Assembly (NCBI RefSeq): GCF_004122735.1
Contig: NZ_SDIF01000018.1
Location: forward strand, 1 to 64,000
Length of the DNA stretch: 64,000 bases
From: Streptomyces sioyaensis
GTDB taxonomy: Bacteria > Actinomycetota > Actinomycetes > Streptomycetales > Streptomycetaceae
Direction of reading: 5' to 3'
In this document: in pieces, positions 41,501 to 50,500 of the stretch
Layout of the letters: the number at the start of each line of letters is the position of its first letter
How positions within the stretch are numbered: the first letter of the stretch is position 1
Notes under the pieces: generated by a model
What the model was told of the DNA's origin: nothing
Seen by the model: the letters and a program-made list of their open reading frames with translations, nothing else
Databases searched by the model: none
Position numbers and translations under genes: made by a program

Positions 41501-44500
41501 TCTACGCCATGGGCCCGCCACACCTCCGCCAGCGACACCATCACCGCCCACAACACCGGCTGCACCACATCCACCCGGTCCAAGCCCGGCGCACCCTCAT
41601 CCCCACGCAACACAGGAGTCAGCGACCAGTCCGTGAACGGCTCCAACGCCGCCGCACACTCCGCCAACCGACCCGCAAACACCGGCGAGGAATCCAACAA
41701 CTCCACCGCCATACCGACCCACTGCGACCCCTGACCCGGGAAGACGAATACCGTCTTGCCCGGATCGCCGATCGCAGCAGTCGTGGGGCTCAACTGCCTC
41801 AGCTTTTCGGCCAGTTCATCAATCTCCGAGCCTACGACGACCGCCCGGTGCTCGAACGACGACCGCGAAGCCACCAACGACCAACCCACGTCAGCCGGCG
41901 ACCAGTCGGCGTCCGTCACCCGCGACGCCAACCGCTCCGCCTGCGCCACCAACGCATCGGCAGAACGCCCGGACACCACCCACGGCACCACCACACCCGC
42001 ACCGGAAGCCGAAGACGACGAAGCAGACTCCCCTCCATCAGCCGACTTCGCCTGCTCGACGATCACATGCGCATTGGTCCCGCTGATGCCGAAGGACGAG
42101 ATGCCGGCGCGGCGCGGACGGTCCTCTTCCGCCGTCCACGGCCGGGCCTCGGTCAGCAGCTCCACCGCGCCCGACGACCACTCCACATGCGGCGACGGCT
42201 CGTCCACATGCAGGGTCGCCGGCAACTCGGCGTGCCGCATGGCGAGCACCATCTTCATGACACCGGCCACGCCGGAAACGGTCTGGGTGTGCCCGATGTT
42301 CGACTTGACCGAGCCGAGCCACAGCGGCCGGTCCGCGGCACGCTCCTGCCCGTACGTGGCGAGCAGCGCCTGCGCCTCGATCGGATCGCCCAACGACGTG
42401 CCCGTACCGTGCGCCTCCACCGCGTCCACCTCACCGGCCGACAGTCGGGCATCGGCGAGCGCGGCCCGGATCACCCGCTGCTGGGAGGGACCGTTGGGTG
42501 CGGTGAGGCCGTTGGACGCACCGTCCTGGTTGATCGCCGTCCCGCGGACGACCGCCAGCACCGGGTGCCCGTTGCGGCGGGCGTCCGAGAGGCGTTCCAC
42601 CAGCAGTACGCCGACGCCCTCGGAGAGGGCAAAGCCGTCGGCCGCCGCCGAGAACGGCTTGCACCGTCCGTCCCGCGCCAGCCCCCGCTGCCGGCTGAAG
42701 CCGAGGAACGGTCCGGGATCAGCCATGATCATCGCGGCTCCCGCGACGGCGAGCGAGCACTCCCCCGAGCGGAGTGCTCGCACCGCCATGTGCAAGGCGA
42801 CCAGAGACGACGAGCACGCCGTGTCGACCGTGACGGCTGGACCTTCCAGGCCGAGCGTGTAGGCGACCCGGCCGGATGCGACGCTCGCGGCCGCTCCGGT
42901 CGCGAGATATCCCTCGATCTGCTCGGCGGCCGCCATGCGCAGGCGGTTCCCGTACTCCTGATCGGTGACGCCCATATAGACGCCGGTCCCGCTGCCGCGC
43001 AGGGATTTGGGGTCGATGCCCGCGCGCTCGAAGACCTCCCAGGAGGTCTCCAGGAGGAGCCGCTGCTGCGGGTCCATGGCGAGGGCCTCGCGCGGCGAGA
43101 TCCCGAAGAACTCGGCGTCGAAGTCACCGGCGTCGCGCAGGAATCCGGACTCCCGGACGTAGCTCCGGCCCGGCTGATCGGCATCGGGGTCATAGATGCC
43201 GTCCAGGTCCCATCCGCGGTCGGTGGGGAAGGCCGACATCGCGTCGACGCCGTCCCGGACCAGCCGCCACAGGTCCTCGGGCGACTGCACGCCCCCCGGA
43301 TAACGGCAGGCCATGGACACGATGGCGATCGGGTCGTCGTCCGCGGGGAGCGGCACGAGGGCGGGGGACGTGGCCGGCTTCGCGGCGGGTTCCTCCCCGC
43401 CGGTCAGTTGGGCCTCGACGTAGCCGGCGAGCGCTGCCGGGCTGGGATGGTCGAACACGACGGTCCTGGGCAGCCGCAGGCCAGTGGCCCGGCTCAGGCG
43501 GTTGCGCAGCTCGACGGCGGTAAGCGAGTCGAAGCCCAGCTCCTTGAAGGGGCGTTCGGAGTCCACGGGGGCCGTCTTGTCGTGACCGAGCACGGAGGCG
43601 ACCTGTTCGCGGACGAGATCCAGCAGTGCTGCGGTGCGCTGCCGGACATCGAGTCCGGTCAGCTTCTCGGCGAGCGGCGACCGGGCAGAGCCGCGCTCGT
43701 TCCCGCTGCCGTCGGCTCCGGGTCCGTCTCCGTCCTCGTCCGCCACGAGTTGCGGGATCTCCGTGAGCAGGCGGCTGGGCCGTACCGAGGTGAAGACGCT
43801 GTTGAAGCGCCGCCAGTCCACGTCGGCGACCGCGATCGAGGTCTCGTCGTGGTCGAGCGCCTGCTGGAGCGCGGTGAGGGCGGTGTCCGGGTCGATGACG
43901 GGCACCCCGCGGCGCCGCAGCACCTCGTGGATCGAGTCGGCGATCATGCCGCCGCCCGCCCAGGGGCCCCAGGCGACCGACAGCACCGGCAGTCCGTCGG
44001 CCCGCCCGCGTTCGGCACGGGCGTCGAGGAGCGCGTTGGCGGCGGCGTACGCGCCGTGATCGGCCACTCCCCAGGTGCCGGAGATGGAGGAGAAGTAGAC
44101 GACGGCGTCGAGTTGTGCGGGATCGAGTGCGGAGGACAGATGGTCGGCTCCGGCGACCTTGCCCGCGAGCGCCGCCGCGAGGTCTGCCGGCCCGGCCTCC
44201 GCCAGCGAGCCGAGGGCGCTGACACCGGCGGCGTGCACCACTGCCCGGACCGGGCCGTGGTCCTGCTCGATCTGCCGTACGAGGTCCGCCACCGCCTGCC
44301 GATCGGCGATGTCGCAGCCCGCCACGGTGACCTGGACACCCTGGTCACGGAGTTCGGAGCACAGTGCGGCCACGCCGGGGACATCGGCGCCACGACGGCC
44401 GGTGAGGACGAGGTGTTCCGCGCCGTTGGCGGCGAGCCAGCGGGCGATATGGGCACCGAGCGCTCCGGTGCCACCGGTGACGAGGACGGTGCCGCGGGGG

Positions 44501-47500
44501 CGCCAGGAGCGCCGCGGGGGCTTCCCGGCGGCCGGTGCGGGGACCAGCCGCCGCCCGAACACGGCCCCACGGACGGCGAGTTGATCCTCGTCGCCCCCGG
44601 CTGCCAGGATCCGCGCCAGCAGCGCGACTGCCTGATCGTCTGCCGTCGTCTGACCGTGTGCGGCCACCTGACCGCCGGCCTGGCCGGGCAGGTCGATGAG
44701 CCCGCCCCAGCGCTCCGGATGCTCCAGCGCGGCGACCCGGCCGAGACCCCAGATCCCGGCCTGGTCGGGGTTCGTCGGCGCATCGTCCTCGCCGGCGGGT
44801 CCACCCGGGGAGGCACTCGTGGAGGCACAGGTGGCAGCCTCAGCAGTGGTACCGACCGCGACCGCGCCTCGGGTGACGCACCACAGCGGGGCCTCGATCC
44901 CGGCGTCGCCGAGGGCCTGGAGCAGTGCGAGGGTGAGCGAAAGACCGCTGGGAACGCAGGGGTGGGTACGGCCCGGCCGTTCGTCCAGGGCGAGCAGCGA
45001 CAGCACACCGGCAAAGGGACCGGGCCCGGCACGCAGCAGATCCGCGAGCCCGGCACTGTCGTCCACGTTCACCGTCAGCGAGTGGGTGCGTGCGCCGGCT
45101 TCTGCCAACGCCTCGCGGGCGCCGTGCACCAGCGCGTCGTTCTCGTACCCGGCCGGAACCACCACGAGCCAGTCGCCGTCGAGTTGCCGGGCAGCCGGCT
45201 CCGAGAGGGGCCGCCACACGACGCGATAGCGCCAGCCGTCCGCGGTTCCCCTCTGCCGCCGATTCCGGTGCCACGACGACAGCGCAGGCAGCACATCGTC
45301 CAGTGCCTCGGCGCGGGGCAGCCCGAGAGTGCCCGCCAGCGTCGCCGCGTCCTGGTCCCCGACGGCCGTCCAGAACGCCTCTTCCTCCGGGGAGGCGGCC
45401 ACGGCCGGGGCATCCGGCTCCAGCCAGAACCGCTGCCGCTGGAATGCGTACGTCGGCAGCTCCACCCGGTGCGGGCGGCGGTCGGCGAACGCGGGAGACC
45501 AGTCGACGTCCACGCCGTGCGCGTACAGCACACCGAGTGAGGTGTAGAGCCGGTCGAGGCCTCCGTCGTCCCGGCGAAGGGTGCCGGTCACCACCGCGTC
45601 CGCGCCCTCGTCCTCGACGGTTTCCTGAAGCGGGACGGTGAGTACGGGATGCGGGCTGACCTCCACGAAGGTACGGTGGCCGGCCGCGATGAGGGCTTCG
45701 ATGGCGGGCGCGAACTCCACCGTCCGCCGCAGGTTGGTGAACCAGTACCCGGCATCCATCTCCGCCGTGTCCAGCCACTCCCCCCTCACCGTCGAGAACA
45801 TCGGCACGGACGACTTCCGGGGCGCAACCGGCGCCAAAACCTCCAGCAACTCCTCGCGAATCGACTCCACATGAGCCGAGTGCGAGGCGTAATCCACCTC
45901 AATGCGACGCGCGCGCACCTCGCGCTCACGACACCCAGTCATCAACTCGTCGAGCGCATCCGCATCGCCGGAGACCACCACGGACGACGGGCCGTTGACC
46001 GCCGCCACCGAAACCCGACCGCCCCACGGCTTGATCAGGTCCGACACCTCGGAGGAGGACAGCGCCACCGACACCATCCCGCCACGACCCGACAGCGCAC
46101 GGATCGCCTTACTCCGCAGGGCGACCACCCGGGCGCCATCCTCCAGACTCAACGCCCCGGCCACACACGCCGCGGCAATCTCCCCCTGGCTGTGACCGAC
46201 GACCACCGCGGGCTCCACACCATGGGCGCGCCACACCTCGGCCAGCGACACCATCACGGCCCACAACACCGGCTGCACCACATCCACCCGGTCCAAGCCC
46301 GGCGCACCCTCATCCCCCCGCAACACCCCAGTCAGCGACCAATCGACAAACGGCTCCAACGCCGCCTCACACTCCGCCAACCGACCCGCAAACACCGGCG
46401 AAGAATCCAGCAACTCCACCGCCATACCGACCCACTGCGACCCCTGCCCCGGGAAGACGAAGACGGCTCCTGCCCCGGGGGAAGTGGGTACGACGCCGGT
46501 GACGGTGTGGGGGCCGGGGTCGCCCTCGGCCACGGCGTGCAGCTCCGCGAGCAGTGCGGCGCGGTCGGCGCCGATGAGCGCCGCTCGGTGTTCCAGTGCC
46601 GCGCGAGTGGTGAGCAAGGAGTGCGCGACGTCGTAGGGCGCGGCGTCGGGGAGGGAGACGAGATGGGCGGCGAGTGCGGCTGCCTGTGCGCGCAGTGCTT
46701 CGGGGGTCCGGCCGTGCACGACCCATGGCACGACGGGCTGGTCCGCGCTTCCGGTGCTGCCGCCGTCCGCTGTTTCCGCGCCGTCCTGGCCTTCGTCGAA
46801 CTGACCCTGGTCGCCGTCCTGGCCCTGGTCGAACTGCTCCTGGTCGCCGTCCTGGCCCTCGTCGTCGGCCCGTTCGTCCGGGAGCGTTGCCGGCGGCTGT
46901 TCCACGATCACATGCGCATTGGTGCCGCTGATGCCGAACGACGAGACGCCGGCCCGGCGCACCTGCCCGTTCTCCTCCCACGGCTGGGCCGCGGTGAGCA
47001 GCCGAACCGTGTCCGCCGACCAGTCCACGTGCGGGGACGGTGCGTCGAGGTGCAGGGTTTCCGGGAGGACGCCGTGTCGCAGGGCGAGCACCATCTTGAT
47101 GACCCCGGCGACACCGGCGGCGGCCTGGGTGTGCCCGATGTTGGACTTGAGCGAGCCGAGCCACAGCGGCCGGTCCGCGTCGCGGTCGCTGCCGTACGTG
47201 GCGAGCAGCGCCTGCGCTTCGATGGGGTCGCCGAGCGCCGTGCCGGTGCCGTGCGCCTCGACCGCGTCGACCTCGGAGGGCCGCAGCCCGGCAGCGGCCA
47301 GCGCGGCCCGGATCACGCGTTCCTGCGAGGGGCCGTTGGGGGCGCTGAGGCCGTTCGAGGCGCCGTCCTGGTTGGTGGCGCTGCCGCGCAGCACGGCAAG
47401 CACGGGGTGGCCGTGGCGGCGGGCCTCCGAGAGGCGTTCCAGCAGCAGGATCCCGGCGCCCTCGCCCCATGCGGTGCCGTCGGCGGCCGCGGCGAACGGC

Positions 47501-50500
47501 TTGCACCGGCCGTCGGGCGCGAGCCCCCGCTGCCGGCTGAACTCCACGAACATGCCGGGCCGCGACATCACCGTCGCCCCGCCGGCGAGCGCGAGTGTGC
47601 ACTCTCCCGCGCGCAGGGCCTGCGCCGCGAGGTGCAGCGCCACCAGGGAGGAGGAGCACGCCGTGTCCACGGTGATGGCCGGTCCTTCGAGACCTAGCGT
47701 GTAGGCGATCCGCCCGGAGGCCACGCTCGTGGTCGTTCCGGTCAGGACATGGCCCTCGACCTGGTGGCCCGCCTGGTGCAGCCGGGGGCCGTACTCCTGC
47801 GCCATGGCACCGACGAACACGCCCGTGAGGCTGCCGCGGACGCCCGTCGGGTCGATGCCTGCGCGTTCCAGCGCCTCCCAGGAGGTCTCCAGCAGAAGCC
47901 GCTGCTGCGGGTCCATCGCCAGGGCCTCGCGCGGCGAAATCCCGAAGAACCCGGCGTCGAACGAGGCGGCGTCGAGGAACCCGCCCTCGCGTACGTAGCT
48001 GGTGCCCGAGTGTTCGGGGTCGGGGTCGTACAGCCCGTCGGTGGGCCAGCCCCGGTCGGTGGGGAACGGTGACACAGCGTCCACCCGGTCCCGCAGAAGC
48101 TGCCAGAGGTCGTCGGGCGACTGCACGCCACCGGGGTAGCGGCAGGCCATCGCGACGATGGCGATCGGCTCGTCGGGGTCGGTGGCCGGGCCGTGCACCG
48201 GCTCCAAGGTGTGGGGGGCGCCGAGGAGTTCGGCGTCGATATAGCCGGCCAGCCGGGTGGGTGAGGGATGGTTGTACAGCGCCGTGGACGGCAGCCGTAC
48301 CGTGAGGGCGCGGTTCAGCCGGTTCCGCAGCTCCACGGCGGTGACCGAGTCGAAGCCGAGATCCTTGAATGTCCGGCCCATGTTGAGCGCGGAGGGTTCC
48401 CGGTGGCCGAGCACGGCGGCTGCGTGGTCCCGTACGACGTCGAGTGTCGGTCGGTTCGTCCCGGGGCTGTCGGTCGTGGGGTCGACGGGCCGGCCCGGCT
48501 CGTCGGTGGCGGTCCGGCGGGGGCGCTCGGCGGAGTGCTCCACCCAGTGCCGCTCACGCTGGAAGGCGTAGGTGGGCAGGTCCACGAGCCGGGGACGGTG
48601 GGCAGCGAAGGCCGGGGACCAGTCGACGTCCACGCCCTGCGCATACAGCTCGCCGAGTGAGGCGTAGAAGCGGGCGAGGCCGCCCTCACCGCGGCGCAGG
48701 GTGCCCACGACCGCCCCCTCGGCGCCCGCGGCCTCGACCGTCTCCTGTACCGGCATGGTCAGGACGGGGTGCGGGCTGACCTCGACGAATGTGTGGTGGC
48801 CGGCCGCGGTGAGGGCTTCGATGGCGGGCGCGAACTCCACGGTCCGGCGCAGGTTGGTGAACCAGTACCCGGCATCCATTTCCGTCGTATCCAGCCAGTC
48901 GCCCGTCGTCGTCGAGAACAGCGGCACGGACGACTTCCGGGGCACGACCGGCGCCAGGACCTCCCTCAGCGTCTCCTCGATCGACTCCACATGCGCCGAA
49001 TGCGAGGCGTAATCCACCTCGATCCGGCGCGCACGGACTTCACGCTCCCGGCACTCCTCCACCAGCCGGCCCAGAACATCGTCATCACCGGAGACCACCA
49101 CCGACGACGGACCATTGACCGCCGCAACCGAAACCCGTCCATCCCACGGCTCGATCAACTCCTCCACGTCAGGCCGGGGCAGCGCCACCGACACCATTCC
49201 GCCCCGGCCGGACAGCGCACGGATCGCCTTACTGCGCAGCGCCACCACCCGGGCGCCATCCTCCAAGCTCAACGCCCCGGCCACACACGCCGCGGCAATC
49301 TCCCCCTGGCTGTGGCCGACGACCGCCGCAGGCTCCACGCCATGGGCCCGCCAAACCTCCGCCAGCGACACCATCACCGCCCACAACACCGGCTGCACCA
49401 CATCCACCCGGTCCAAGCCCGGCGCACCCTCATCCCCCCGCAACACCGCAGTCAGCGACCAGTCCGTGAACGGCTCCAACGCCGCCGCACACTCCGCCAA
49501 CCGACCCGCAAACACCGGCGAGGAATCCAGCAACTCCACCGCCATACCGACCCACTGCGACCCCTGACCCGGGAAGACGAACACCGTTCCGCCGGAGTGG
49601 TCGGTCGCTTCGCCGAGTGTGACGGCGGCATCGGGACGTCCCTCCGCCACCGCCCGCAATCCGGCGGTCAGTTCGCCGGGTTCCGCGCCCACGACGACGG
49701 CCCGGTGCTCGAACGACGACCGTGACGCCACCAACGACCAGCCCACGTCAGCCGCCGACAGCCCCCTCCCGGCCACCCGCGACGCCAGCCGCTCCGCCTG
49801 CGCCGCCAGGGCTTCGGCAGTACGCGCGGACACCACCCATGGCACCACCCCACCGACACCCGTAGCCGACGACTGAGCCGAAGTGGAAGTGGAAGACGAC
49901 GAAGCAGACTCGCCTCCATCAGCTCCATCAGCTCCGTCCGCCGACTCGCCTCCGTCAGCCGACTCCGCGCCATCAGCCGACTCCGGCTGTTCGGACTCCT
50001 CGGTGCGCCCCACGATCAGATGCGCATTCGTGCCGCCCATTCCGAACGACGAGACGCCGGCGACGAGTTGCCGCCCCTCCTGCGCCGTCCATGCGCCGGA
50101 CTCGGTCTGCACCCGCAGGTTCAGGGCGTCGAGCGGGATGTCGGGGTGGGGGGTCGCGAAGTTCAGGCTCGGTACGAGGTGGCCGTGCTCCACGCACAGC
50201 ACCACCTTCAGCAGTCCCGCGATGCCGGCGGCGCCTTCCAGGTGGCCGATGTTCGTCTTGATCGAGCCCACCGGCAGCGGGGTGCTCCGTCGTGGGTCGG
50301 TGCCGAGAGCGGCGCCGAGCGAGGCGGCCTCGATGGGGTCGCCGACCTTGGTGCCGGTGCCGTGCAGCTCCACATAGCCGATGTCGCCGGGGTGGATGCC
50401 GGCGCGTGCGCAGGCCAGGCGCAGCACCTCTTCCTGCGCGGCGGCATCCGGGGTCGTGAGGCCGGGCCCGCCGCCGTCGTTGTTGACCGCCCCGCCGCGG

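Larger units (their letters stand above)
43390..48177 (-). other. Module 1: KS-AT(methylmalonyl)-KR-ACP
   Basis: KS has [10 protein letters not shown] has GHSQGEIAAAC and YASHS. KR lacks LDD and has TWGVADHGAYAAAN (Trp and His positions of an A2-type KR). A Ser/Thr/Gly-rich insertion interrupts the structural KR half near 44760-44850. Expected outcome: the propionyl carbonyl becomes a hydroxyl and a methyl-branched unit is added. Confidence 0.92.
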
